DNA of 64,000 nt from Desulfosarcina alkanivorans (GTDB taxonomy: Bacteria; Desulfobacterota; Desulfobacteria; Desulfobacterales; Desulfosarcinaceae), in assembly GCF_009688945.1 (NCBI RefSeq), contig NZ_AP021874.1:1-64000 (forward strand), written 5' to 3'. Under the pieces are notes generated by a model. It was not told the origin of the DNA. It saw only the letters and a list, made by a program, of their open reading frames with translations, and made no database searches. The position numbers and the translations under genes were made by a program. This document shows positions 18,957-27,129 of this stretch, one piece after another. Every line of letters begins with the position of its first letter. The first letter of the stretch is position 1.

Positions 18957-19247
18957 ATGACCGGAATCCATACGGCGTGCCTGAATCTTAAAAAATAATA
19001 CATAACCAAATGTTAAGGGCTTTTCTGAATCCCTTCCTTTGCTCAACGCACATCCTGACCAGGCGCCTCCAAGCTATAAAACCCTTGACAATGCCATAGG
19101 TTTAAATTACTTGCAGGCCTCGTTTAAGACAAATTAAATCTATTTAATAACAAATAATTAAGACGAGTATACGTGCAGTCAGAGGCGGTTGGGTAGGTAA
19201 ATGACACCCATCTTGGTCCGATTGCAACTCGGGGGCTTTGACAATCC

Positions 19248-20261
19248 ATGAAATATGCCACCACGATTATCGGAACCGGCCGCGCATTTCCCGAAGGTCG
19301 GGTCACCAACGATCAAATTGTCGATCGACTGGAAAAGGACCATATTTCCACCAATGACCAGTGGATCCGTGAACGCACGGGTATTCAAGAACGTCGGTTT
19401 TCCGATCTGGCCAATCCCGACGAACACAACTCTTCGATGGGGGTGGCGGCGGCCAGGAAGGCTCTTGACATGGCCGGCCGGACTCCCGGAGACATCGACC
19501 AGATCATCTATGCGACCTGTACGCCGGACACCCTGATTCCATCGACGGCCTGCTGGCTGCAGCACAAAATCGGCGCTCCCCAGGCGTGGGCCATGGACAT
19601 CAATGCGGCCTGTTCAGGCTTTGTCTACGGATTGGCCACGGCGGACCAGTTCATCCGGTCCGGGCAGACACGGACGGCATTGGTGGTGGGCGCGGAGGTG
19701 CTCAATCCGTTTATCAACTGGCAGGACAGGGGGTCTTGTATCCTGTTTGGCGACGGTGCCGGCGCGGCGGTGGTGGAACGCTGCGCACCGGATGCACCGG
19801 CCCGCATCCTGTCCAGCCATCTGCTGTCCGACGGCAACCTGTGGGAGTTGCTTTACATTCCCGCCGGCGGATCAAGCATGGAAGTGACCCCCGGCCGATT
19901 TTTCAAGAACCTGCATAAAATGCGGATGACCGGTAAGGAAATCTTCAAGGTGGCCGTGCGCACCCTGGCCGAATTTGCCAACCGTTCCCTCGAGAGCAAC
20001 GGCTTCACCATGGCGGATGTGGACTGGTTTATTCCCCACCAGGCCAATTTCCGGATTATCGAGGCCGTGGCCAAGCGGCTGAAATGCCCCATGGAGAAAG
20101 TCGTGGTGAACGTGGACCGATACGGCAATACCTCGGCGGCAACCATCCCCACGGCGCTGGATGAGGCTGTCAGGGACGGCAGGATTAAAAAGGGGCAGTT
20201 GATCCTGCTGGATTCTTTTGGTGCCGGTCTTACCTATGGTGCTATTTTGATGCGGTGGTAG
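19248..20261 (+). CDS. fabH: 3-oxoacyl-ACP synthase III
   Basis: A 337-residue thiolase-fold condensing enzyme that starts fatty-acid synthesis by joining an acyl-CoA to malonyl-ACP. The catalytic triad is visible: Cys in DINAACSGFVYG (about 115), His in PHQANFRI (about 258) and Asn in YGNTSAATIPTAL (about 288). It precedes a FabK-like flavoprotein, which fits a lipid role. Confidence 0.93.
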   Translation: MKYATTIIGTGRAFPEGRVTNDQIVDRLEKDHISTNDQWIRERTGIQERRFSDLANPDEHNSSMGVAAARKALDMAGRTPGDIDQIIYATCTPDTLIPSTACWLQHKIGAPQAWAMDINAACSGFVYGLATADQFIRSGQTRTALVVGAEVLNPFINWQDRGSCILFGDGAGAAVVERCAPDAPARILSSHLLSDGNLWELLYIPAGGSSMEVTPGRFFKNLHKMRMTGKEIFKVAVRTLAEFANRSLESNGFTMADVDWFIPHQANFRIIEAVAKRLKCPMEKVVVNVDRYGNTSAATIPTALDEAVRDGRIKKGQLILLDSFGAGLTYGAILMRW

Positions 20262-20436
20262 ATGCCTGCCTGAAAGCCATGGTCTTGGGCAGTGTTATCG
20301 GCCGTCGCCGGATTACCAATGCGGCTTCCTCCCTGCGGCCCTGCCCGAACCATTGCTCCTGGCAGGTGAATTTTCTCCTTTCCGGTTTTCCCCGGTATCC
20401 TAAACCGGACATCAGTGAAATTACGGAGGTGGCTGT

Positions 20437-21450
20437 ATGCTGCTCGATCGATTTTTTGAAAAAGGCCGGCAATTCTTAGGTTGCCGGGTGCCTGTCATGT
20501 GCGGTGCCATGACCTGGGTGAGTGATCCCCAACTGGTCAGCCACATGGGACGTTGTGGCGGGTTCGGCCTGTTGGCCGGCGGCAACGCCCCCGTCGATGT
20601 GCTTGAAAAGGAGATCGAAGCGACCCGCTCGCTCTCGGACCATCCGTTCGGCGTCAACCTGATCACCATTGCGCCGGCCTACCAGTCGCAGCTGGACATG
20701 GTGTGCGAGATGGGATGCCGCGTGGTCGTTTTTGCCGGTTCCATACCCAGGGAAAATGAAATTCAACGCGCCAAGGACAGCGGGGCACGGGTAATCTGTT
20801 TTGCACCGACCGAACAGCTGGCCCTGAAGCTGATCAAAATGGGGACCGATGCACTGATTCTGGAGGGGTCCGAAGCCGGTGGCCACATCGGTCCGGTGTC
20901 GCTGACCGTCCTGATCCAGCAGATCCTTTTCAACGTCGAGTCCGTCCCCATTTTTGTCGCCGGGGGAATCGCCACCGGCCGGATGATGGCCCACCTGTTG
21001 ATGATGGGGGCGGCAGGTATCCAGATGGGCACGCGCTTCGTCATGTCCGAAGAGTGTGCCGTGCATGCCAAATTCAAAGAGACCTTCCGGCGGGCCAAGG
21101 CGCGCGATGCCGTTGCCACCCCCCAGTTTGACAGCCGCCTTCCGGTGATTCCCGTTCGCGCGCTGAAAAATGTGGGAACGAATGAATTCGGGAAACTGCA
21201 GTTAAACCTGATCAGAAAACTCGAAGACAACACCATCGATCGCATGGAAGCCCAGTACGAGGTGGAACGGTTCTGGATGGGGGCCTTGAAAAATGCCGTG
21301 GTTGACGGCGATATGAAAAAGGGATCCCTGATGGCCGGCCAGAGCGTGGGCCTGGCGGACAAAATCCTGCCGCTCCAGGGCATATTCGATGAACTGATCA
21401 ACGATGCAGAGGATGAGATGCAGCGGCTTTCCAGGCGATTTGCCGGCTGA
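20437..21450 (+). CDS. FabK-like / nitronate monooxygenase family flavoprotein
   Basis: A 337-residue TIM-barrel FMN protein of the NPD/FabK family. It has the opening VPVMCGAMTWVSDPQLVSHM, the FMN-phosphate region EGSEAGGHIGP and FVAGGIATGRMMAHLLMMGA. Members are either enoyl-ACP reductase II (FabK) or nitronate monooxygenase. The position ~175 bases after fabH favours an enoyl-ACP reductase, but residues seen here do not decide between the two. Confidence 0.8.
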   Translation: MLLDRFFEKGRQFLGCRVPVMCGAMTWVSDPQLVSHMGRCGGFGLLAGGNAPVDVLEKEIEATRSLSDHPFGVNLITIAPAYQSQLDMVCEMGCRVVVFAGSIPRENEIQRAKDSGARVICFAPTEQLALKLIKMGTDALILEGSEAGGHIGPVSLTVLIQQILFNVESVPIFVAGGIATGRMMAHLLMMGAAGIQMGTRFVMSEECAVHAKFKETFRRAKARDAVATPQFDSRLPVIPVRALKNVGTNEFGKLQLNLIRKLEDNTIDRMEAQYEVERFWMGALKNAVVDGDMKKGSLMAGQSVGLADKILPLQGIFDELINDAEDEMQRLSRRFAG

Positions 21451-21508
21451 AGCGCTCCCGTTTCCCTGCCCGGCCGTTGCGATATGCGGTTGACATCCCG
21501 TCCTGAAT

Positions 21509-21542
21509 CTGGTTAACCATTCTTCATTGAAAGGTTAACCAG
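21509..21542 (+). promoter_or_regulatory. BirA operator (biotin-responsive) at birA
   Basis: The perfect inverted repeat CTGGTTAACC and GGTTAACCAG with a 14-base spacer matches the known BirA box layout (TTGTTAACC, 14-16 bases, GGTTAACAA). It overlaps the ribosome site and ends directly at the birA ATG. A TTGACA (-35) at 21490-21495 places the left half-site in the -10 region, so bound BirA would block transcription. This predicts autoregulation by biotinyl-AMP-loaded BirA. Confidence 0.88.
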
Positions 21543-22469
21543 ATGGACGCCAAACAGAAGATTGTAACCATTTTAAGTCAGGCCAGGGATGTGGTCTCCG
21601 GTGAAACGCTCAGCACGGAGTTGGGCGTCAGCAGGGTCTCCGTCTGGAAACACATCAAAGGCCTCGTCCAGTCCGGCATACCCATCGTATCTTCCCCCAA
21701 AGGTTATTGTCTGCCCCGTGATCCAGACTGCCTGATGCCATGGGCATTCGATGAATGGCGGGACCGGATCCGTTATTTTCCCGAAACCACCTCCACCATG
21801 GATGAAGCCATGTCCCTGGCGCGGAAGGGGTGCCCCGATTTTACCGTGGCGGTGGCCCAGCGCCAGACCTGCGGACGGGGGCGCATGAAACGGATCTGGT
21901 TGTCTGCCGACGGCGGTCTTTATTTCACCGTCGTGGTTCGGCCGGATATTCCCATCATGATGGCCGGTCTGGTGAATCTGGCGGCGGCCCTCGACATGAC
22001 CGAGCAGTTGAGGGCTTTGTATCATGTCGATGCACACGTCAAGTGGCCCAACGATATCCTGGTCGGCAACCATAAGATCTGCGGTGTGCTGTCCCAGATG
22101 GAAGCCGAAGGGGATCAGGTCGCCCATATGAACATCGGTGTGGGACTTAACGTCAACAACGCCCCGGAAACCGAAGAGCCCATCGCCGTTTCACTTCGAA
22201 CGCTGATGGGGCGGACAGTGCCGCGGCGCGAGATCCTGACGGCTTTCCTGGAAGCGTTTGAGCGGCGGATCCGGGCCTTTGATCCCCATCAGGTGATCGA
22301 CCAGTGGCAATCCTGCAATGTGACCCTTGGCCGCAAGGTAAGGGTGTTTACCGTCAAGGATCGGGTTGAGGGCACCGCCGAGGCGCTGGATGAACATGGG
22401 GGCCTGGTCCTGCGACTGGCCGACGGGAGCCGCCGGACCGTGGTATATGGAGACTGCTTTCACCGATAA
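21543..22469 (+). CDS. birA: Biotin--protein ligase / biotin operon repressor
   Basis: A 308-residue bifunctional BirA. An N-terminal helix-turn-helix (about 1-60, LSTELGVSRVSVWKHIKGL) is joined to the ligase domain with the biotinyl-AMP loop GRGRMKRIW and KWPNDILVGNHKICGVL, and a C-terminal SH3-like domain. It activates biotin and attaches it to carboxylase carrier proteins. The DNA-binding domain and the operator at its start agree with regulatory function. The loop has MK where E. coli has GRGRRGRKW. Confidence 0.95.
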   Translation: MDAKQKIVTILSQARDVVSGETLSTELGVSRVSVWKHIKGLVQSGIPIVSSPKGYCLPRDPDCLMPWAFDEWRDRIRYFPETTSTMDEAMSLARKGCPDFTVAVAQRQTCGRGRMKRIWLSADGGLYFTVVVRPDIPIMMAGLVNLAAALDMTEQLRALYHVDAHVKWPNDILVGNHKICGVLSQMEAEGDQVAHMNIGVGLNVNNAPETEEPIAVSLRTLMGRTVPRREILTAFLEAFERRIRAFDPHQVIDQWQSCNVTLGRKVRVFTVKDRVEGTAEALDEHGGLVLRLADGSRRTVVYGDCFHR

Positions 22470-22747
22470 TCGGCAGGTTCTTACTGAAATGTCAACTTGC
22501 GGCCCAGGCCGGCGTTCTCGCGTTTTCACCATCCCCGACGTAGCGCTGCCGCGCCTGCGGTTTCGAAAACGCTGCGGCCTTGACCTGAACCACCATCTGA
22601 CATTTCTGAAATAATATCAGGGAGTCAATGATGATTCTCAAGATTTTCCTAAAATATTGGGAGGACGCGTCCGGCCCCCTTGAATCCTTGAACCCTCGAC
22701 CCCTTGAACCCTTTCTCAAATAACCACCGTAAGGAGAAACACATAAT
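22470..22747 (+). other. birA-bioY gap with dispersed mini-repeat
   Basis: No gene is seen and no second BirA box was found. At about 22677-22715 is a run of short units of the type CCTTGAAT / CCTTGAACCC / TCGACC. A very similar run occurs at 61626-61660 and, inverted, at 61377-61408. bioY has its own ribosome site (AAGGAG) at the end of the gap. Confidence 0.5.
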
Positions 22748-23308
22748 ATGGATGCATCCGCCCGACAATTGAAACGCATGGTCTATGCGGCCCTCATGGC
22801 TGCCCTGACGGCTGCCGGCGCCTATATCGCCATTCCCATCGGCCCGGTGCCCATTGTCCTGCAAAACCTGTTCGTCATGCTGGCCGGACTGTTGCTGGGA
22901 GGCCGCTGGGGGCTGATCAGCGTGGGCGTTTATCTGCTGGCCGGCGCCGTGGGCCTGCCGGTCTTTGCCGGCGGTACCGGCGGTATCGGTAAATTCGTCG
23001 GCCCCACCGGCGGGTACCTGCTCGGATTTGCGGCCGCCGCCTACCTGGTCGGTATCATTTCCGAAAGGGGGCACGGGCGGTTGGCCGTCGATATCCTGGC
23101 CATGGTGGCCGGTACCCTGGCCGTATACGCCTTCGGGGTTTCCTGGCTCAAGGTGGTTACCGGAATGAGCCTTTCCAAGGCGGCTGGCGTGGGCATGCTG
23201 CCCTTTCTGATCGGCGATGCATTGAAAATTGCCGCTGCCATTCCCATCGCCCGGGCGCTTCGGCCCATGATCGATGGGCATTTTGGCGTCGTGCGGGCGG
23301 CTGGATAA
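22748..23308 (+). CDS. bioY: Biotin transporter substrate-binding subunit BioY
   Basis: A 186-residue S-component of an ECF transporter with about six membrane segments. It shows the BioY features: the N-terminal AAGAYIAIPIGPVPIVLQN, the LLLGGRWGLISVGVYLLAGAVG region and PTGGYLLGF. It binds biotin and, with the ATPase and T-component encoded right after it, imports it. Placement downstream of birA supports the substrate. Confidence 0.95.
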   Translation: MDASARQLKRMVYAALMAALTAAGAYIAIPIGPVPIVLQNLFVMLAGLLLGGRWGLISVGVYLLAGAVGLPVFAGGTGGIGKFVGPTGGYLLGFAAAAYLVGIISERGHGRLAVDILAMVAGTLAVYAFGVSWLKVVTGMSLSKAAGVGMLPFLIGDALKIAAAIPIARALRPMIDGHFGVVRAAG

Positions 23309-23311
23309 ACC

Positions 23312-24061
23312 GTGTCCATCATAAGCACCGCCAACCTCTGCCATCGCTTTGCCGATGGCACGCAGGGGCTCCAAAATGTAAGCCTCTCCTTCGAGGAGGG
23401 AGAATTCACCGTCATCGCCGGTGCCAACGGCTCGGGTAAAACCACACTGCTGCGCCACCTGAACGGCCTGCTTTTTCCCGAATCCGGGTCGGTGACCGTT
23501 TGCGGCAAGTCGGTTAAAAAAGATCCCCTGGCGGCCCGCCGGCAGGTGGGAATGGTTTTTCAGGATGCCGACAGCCAGATTGTCGGAGAAACGGTTTACG
23601 ATGACGCGGCTTTCGGTCCGGAAAACCTGTCATTGGGGCGGCAACAGATCGACCGGCGGGTCCAACGGGCGCTGGCTGCGGTTGATCTTTCGGGGTTTGA
23701 AAACAAGCAGCCCCACCATCTGTCCGGGGGTGAAAAACGGCGCCTGGCCATCGCCGGGGTGCTGGCCATGGCCCCCCGTGTGCTCCTGATGGACGAACCC
23801 TTTTCCAACCTTGATTTTCCGGCCACCAGCCTGGTGCTCGACCAGATTCTCGAACTTCATAAAAGTGGCCATACCATCATCATTACCACCCATGACCTGG
23901 AAAAGGTGGTCGCCCATGCCCAGCGACTGGTGGTCATGGCCAACGGTCGTGTGGTCGAAGATGGTCGTCCGGCCGAGGTGATGGCGGGTATCGCGCGCTA
24001 CGGCATCCGGCCGCCATGTTCCGTGCAGCTGGGCAAAGGCATCCTGCCATGGGTGAACTGA
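23312..24061 (+). CDS. bioM: ECF transporter ATPase (BioM/CbiO type)
   Basis: A 249-residue ABC ATPase. Walker A is GANGSGKTTLL, the Q-loop is MVFQDADSQIVGETV, the signature is LSGGEKRRLAIAG and Walker B is VLLMDEPFSNLD. It starts at a GTG 3 bases after bioY and overlaps the next gene by 13 bases, so the three are one operon. The DADSQIVGETVYDD segment is typical of ECF ATPases. Confidence 0.93.
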   Translation: MSIISTANLCHRFADGTQGLQNVSLSFEEGEFTVIAGANGSGKTTLLRHLNGLLFPESGSVTVCGKSVKKDPLAARRQVGMVFQDADSQIVGETVYDDAAFGPENLSLGRQQIDRRVQRALAAVDLSGFENKQPHHLSGGEKRRLAIAGVLAMAPRVLLMDEPFSNLDFPATSLVLDQILELHKSGHTIIITTHDLEKVVAHAQRLVVMANGRVVEDGRPAEVMAGIARYGIRPPCSVQLGKGILPWVN

Positions 24062-24789
24062 CCACCATCGGTTTTTCTCCCGGCGATTCGCTGCTTCACC
24101 GGTTGGATCCGAGAACCAAACAGGCCCTGCTCATGGGCTTCAGCATGATGAGCCTCATGGGGGGGCTGGTTTTTTTGACGTCGCTTTCCGCTGTGATGAT
24201 ATGTTGCCTGAATGTTGCCGGATTACGTCCGGCCCGCCTGCTGGCTGAAATCCGCTATTTTCTTTTTTTTCTCTTCTTTGTCTTCGGGCTGCGATCGGTC
24301 ACCTTCGATCATGGATGGGTGCCATCCATCTCTTTGGACCTGGCCGAAGACGCGTTGGTGGTCTGCTGGCGGCTGCTGCTGGTGGTGTGCATGGGGATCG
24401 TATTGATGGCCACCACCCGGACCGCCGACATCCGCGCCGCCCTGGTCTGGTTTTTGAGGCCGATTCCTCTCGTGAATGAAAGAATGGCCGCCACCATGGT
24501 GGGCCTGGTGGTGCGGTTTCTTCCGGTCATTCTTTTTCAGGCCGCTGAAATTTCCGATGCCCAGCGTGCCAGGGGGATCGAAAGGCGCAGGAACCCGATG
24601 GTCCGGCTCATGAGGTTCACCATCCCTTTGTTCCGTCGCGTGTTTTTAAGTGCCGACGAACTGGCGGTGGCCATGCAGGCCCGGTGCTACCATGAGCACC
24701 GCACCCTTCCGGAACTCGTTTTTAAACGGCGCGATGCCCTGGCCGCGGGGGCCGCGCTGCTTCTTTTTCTGACCGTGTTCTTCCCTTGA
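24049..24789 (+). CDS. bioN: ECF transporter transmembrane T-component (BioN/CbiQ type)
   Basis: A ~246-residue membrane protein with 4-6 hydrophobic segments and the coupling motif of T-components near the end (DAQRARGIERRR), which contacts the ATPase. The ATG at 24049 lies inside the end of bioM with AAAGG upstream. An in-frame start at 24016 would add 11 residues that only reread bioM. It completes a dedicated BioMNY-style biotin importer. Confidence 0.92.
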   Translation: MGELTTIGFSPGDSLLHRLDPRTKQALLMGFSMMSLMGGLVFLTSLSAVMICCLNVAGLRPARLLAEIRYFLFFLFFVFGLRSVTFDHGWVPSISLDLAEDALVVCWRLLLVVCMGIVLMATTRTADIRAALVWFLRPIPLVNERMAATMVGLVVRFLPVILFQAAEISDAQRARGIERRRNPMVRLMRFTIPLFRRVFLSADELAVAMQARCYHEHRTLPELVFKRRDALAAGAALLLFLTVFFP

Positions 24790-24924
24790 GTGAAAGCTTG
24801 CAGAAATTGTGTGCTTCCGGTTTATGGCCGTTGCCCGGCACACCCTGCGGACAGTGCTGCGGAATATCGGTATACCAAGGTTTGACACCGCATGGGCGGT
24901 GTTGTAAGGCATAGCAGCGAAAAT

Positions 24925-25050
24925 CGACGGGTTCGTAAAAAAGCCGATATCTGCGTTACGCTTCATCCCTCGTCATTGCGGAGTACCGTCAGTACGCCTC
25001 ATTCCTCGGGATTCGCAAGCCTTGATCTCGGCTTTTTTACGAACCCGTCG
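24925..25050. repeat. MITE-like palindromic repeat, 126 bp
   Basis: Perfect 23-bp terminal inverted repeats (24925-24947 and 25028-25050), each with a run of six A or T beside a GGGTTCG-type end. The interior is itself an imperfect palindrome centred on GTACCGTCAGTAC near 24988. There is no ORF. Translating across such copies gives spurious 'GFFTNPS' peptides. The structure is that of a non-autonomous palindromic element. Confidence 0.75.
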
Positions 25051-25095
25051 GAAAAGCGACTTCTAAGGAACTAATCAGAACTGGGTCGTTTTTCG

Positions 25096-25153
25096 TAGGA
25101 GCGGCTTCCAGCCGCGATGCATTCTGGACAATCGCGGCTGGAAGCCGCTCCTA
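25096..25153. repeat. REP-like hairpin (group II intron target)
   Basis: Two perfectly complementary 23-base arms (25096-25118 and 25131-25153), beginning TAGGAGCGGCTTCCAGCC, around a 12-base loop. This motif is a widespread REP-type palindrome. The group II intron starts at the very next base after the right arm. Confidence 0.75.
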
Positions 25154-27013
25154 GTGCGCCCGTGAGCGCACGATGTCAAAGAGGTGCAAGTCCTCTTCAG
25201 GCCTATCGCTCTCCGGGCCTGTAACCGAAGGTAACTGCGTCGCCGTGAGGCGGGGTGGGAAGCAACCGGAGGTGAACGACCAGTCCGTAGGATGACGAAC
25301 TCGATTCGGCCGGGCGTTGCCGGCGAGCCTGCTTGGAGAATGGCGAAGCCTCTACCCGAAGAAAGGGGACCTGCCGAGCTAAGGGGTAGCGTGTTAAAGC
25401 TGGGACAGGGGGACGTCAGGTGGTTGGAGATGGAATGGTCGGAAGGCGTCGTGGGTAAAGCGGGGAGACCTGTCTGTGGGGTGATGTGGACAGGAGTCAG
25501 AGCCTTCATAGTACTGCAGCGGCGACTGTCGTGAGAAGCGCGGAGAGCAAACCCGTGCCGAGGGAAGGGAGGCAGGAAGGTGGATGTGTGAAATCCAGTA
25601 ACAGGCAATGCACAAGCTACGTGTCGCCAGTGTCCCGTCGCGGCGGGACTAAACAAGGCACAGAAACCCGAAGTTGGGTGGAAGCCTCGATCTGGACAGA
25701 GCGCATGTTGGCGGCGCTGGAAAACGGCGTCAAAGGAGGCACATGGTTCAGCCTGATCGACAAGGTTGCCCGTCAGCGAACCCTTGAAATCGCGTGGCAG
25801 AAGGTCGCCGCAAACAAGGGGTCGGCAGGTGTGGACGGCCAGAGTATCGAACGGTTTGGGTACAAGGCGTCGGCTTACCTTGAGGAATTGTCGGAGTCGT
25901 TGAAATCGGGAACCTATCGCCCCCAGCCGGTCAAGCGCGTGGAGATCCCCAAGGGACCGGGTAAGACCCGCCCACTGGGAATTCCGGTGGTCAAGGACCG
26001 CATCGTGCAGACGGCGTTGAAGTTGGTGATAGAACCGATTTTCGAAAAGGAATTCGAGGAGACGAGCTTTGGCTTCCGACCGGGGCGCGGTTGCAAGAGC
26101 GCCCTTCGAGAGGTGGACCGCCTGATTAAGAATGGCTGCACCCATGTCGTGGATGCGGACCTGGCGAGCTACTTCGACACCATTGCCCATGACCGGTTGA
26201 TGGCGCTGGTGGAAACGCGCATCAGCGACGGGCGGGTTCTCGACCTGATTCACGGGTATCTCAAACAGGATATCATCAGCGAGCTCAAGCGATGGACGCC
26301 GATTGGTGGCACGCCGCAAGGTGCGGTTATCAGCCCGCTGTTGGCGAACCTGTACCTGCATCCGCTGGACCGTCTGATGCGGTCCAAAGGGTACCGCATG
26401 GTGCGTTATGCCGATGACTTTGTCGTGATGTGCCCGAGCCCGGAGACGGCTCAATCGGCGCTGGCCGTTATAAACGCCTGGGTAGCGGCAAACGGTCTGA
26501 CCTTGCATCCGGACAAAACCCACGTGGGGGATTGCACGGTACCGGGGCAAGGCTTCGAGTTTCTGGGATATCGGTTCGAGGCTGGAAGACGATGGGTCCG
26601 CCGCAAAAGTTTGAACGCCTTGCGGGATCGCATTCGGACCAAGACCCGGCGCACGCGAGGAAACAGCCTCAAACACATTATTGAGGACCTGAACCCGATG
26701 CTGCGTGGGTGGTTTGGTTATTTCAAACATGCGAATTCCAATGAGTTCAAATCGGTCGATGGATTTATCCGTCGTCGGCTTCGATCGGTGCTACGGAAAC
26801 AGCAGAAGCGTCCTGGAATGGGTCAATGCCGTAAAGACCATACCCGCTGGCCGAATGCTTTCTTTGCTGAGCGTGGGCTTTTCACCATGACCGAAGCCCA
26901 TGCACTGGCAAGCCAATCACGATGTTGAAACCACCGACTGGAGAGCCGTGTGCGGGAGAACCGCACGCACGGTTCGGAGGGCGGGGAGGGCGACGGCCCT
27001 TCCCGACCCCTAT
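25154..27013 (+). mobile_element. Group II intron, class C-like, with encoded protein
   Basis: The 5' end GTGCGCCCGTGAGCGCAC matches the group II GUGYG start. Domain V is clear at 26943-26975 (GAGCCGTGTGCGGGAG... CACGGTTC). Domain VI follows as a GC hairpin, and the likely 3' end is CCCCTAT at about 27013. One ORF encodes the reverse transcriptase/maturase. Insertion exactly at the foot of a hairpin, between bioN and trkA, is the habit of class C introns, which target stem-loops and terminators. Class is inferred; the 3' end could be off by a base or two. Confidence 0.88.
25588..26928 (+). CDS. ltrA: Group II intron reverse transcriptase/maturase
   Basis: A ~446-residue intron-encoded protein. 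RT blocks include GSAGVDGQSIE, PLGIPVVKDRIVQ, SFGFRPGRGC and the catalytic MVRYADDFVVM, followed by GGTPQGAVISPLL upstream of it. The maturase (X) domain ends WPNAFFAERGLF, a class C-type C-terminus, and there is no HNH endonuclease domain. The GTG at 25588 has GGAAGG upstream; a GTG at 25486 is also open. Both catalytic Asp residues are present, so the enzyme may be active. Confidence 0.92.
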   Translation: MKSSNRQCTSYVSPVSRRGGTKQGTETRSWVEASIWTERMLAALENGVKGGTWFSLIDKVARQRTLEIAWQKVAANKGSAGVDGQSIERFGYKASAYLEELSESLKSGTYRPQPVKRVEIPKGPGKTRPLGIPVVKDRIVQTALKLVIEPIFEKEFEETSFGFRPGRGCKSALREVDRLIKNGCTHVVDADLASYFDTIAHDRLMALVETRISDGRVLDLIHGYLKQDIISELKRWTPIGGTPQGAVISPLLANLYLHPLDRLMRSKGYRMVRYADDFVVMCPSPETAQSALAVINAWVAANGLTLHPDKTHVGDCTVPGQGFEFLGYRFEAGRRWVRRKSLNALRDRIRTKTRRTRGNSLKHIIEDLNPMLRGWFGYFKHANSNEFKSVDGFIRRRLRSVLRKQQKRPGMGQCRKDHTRWPNAFFAERGLFTMTEAHALASQSRC

Positions 27014-27129
27014 CGCCTTTTCGGTTCCTTTCGGATATTGGGTCATGCAGGGGCCTGAAAAGCTTTATACGAAATCGAGGCTGAGTGTTTCCGACAGGGC
27101 CGCTGGCCCTTTCAACAAGGAGTTCTGTT

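Noticed and set aside
22470..22747. Second BirA box before bioY
   Set aside because: No GGTTAACC-type half-site is present in the gap.
25075..26730. 551-codon open frame antisense to the intron-encoded protein
   Set aside because: It covers intron RNA domains and the REP hairpin and has no domain; a shadow frame.
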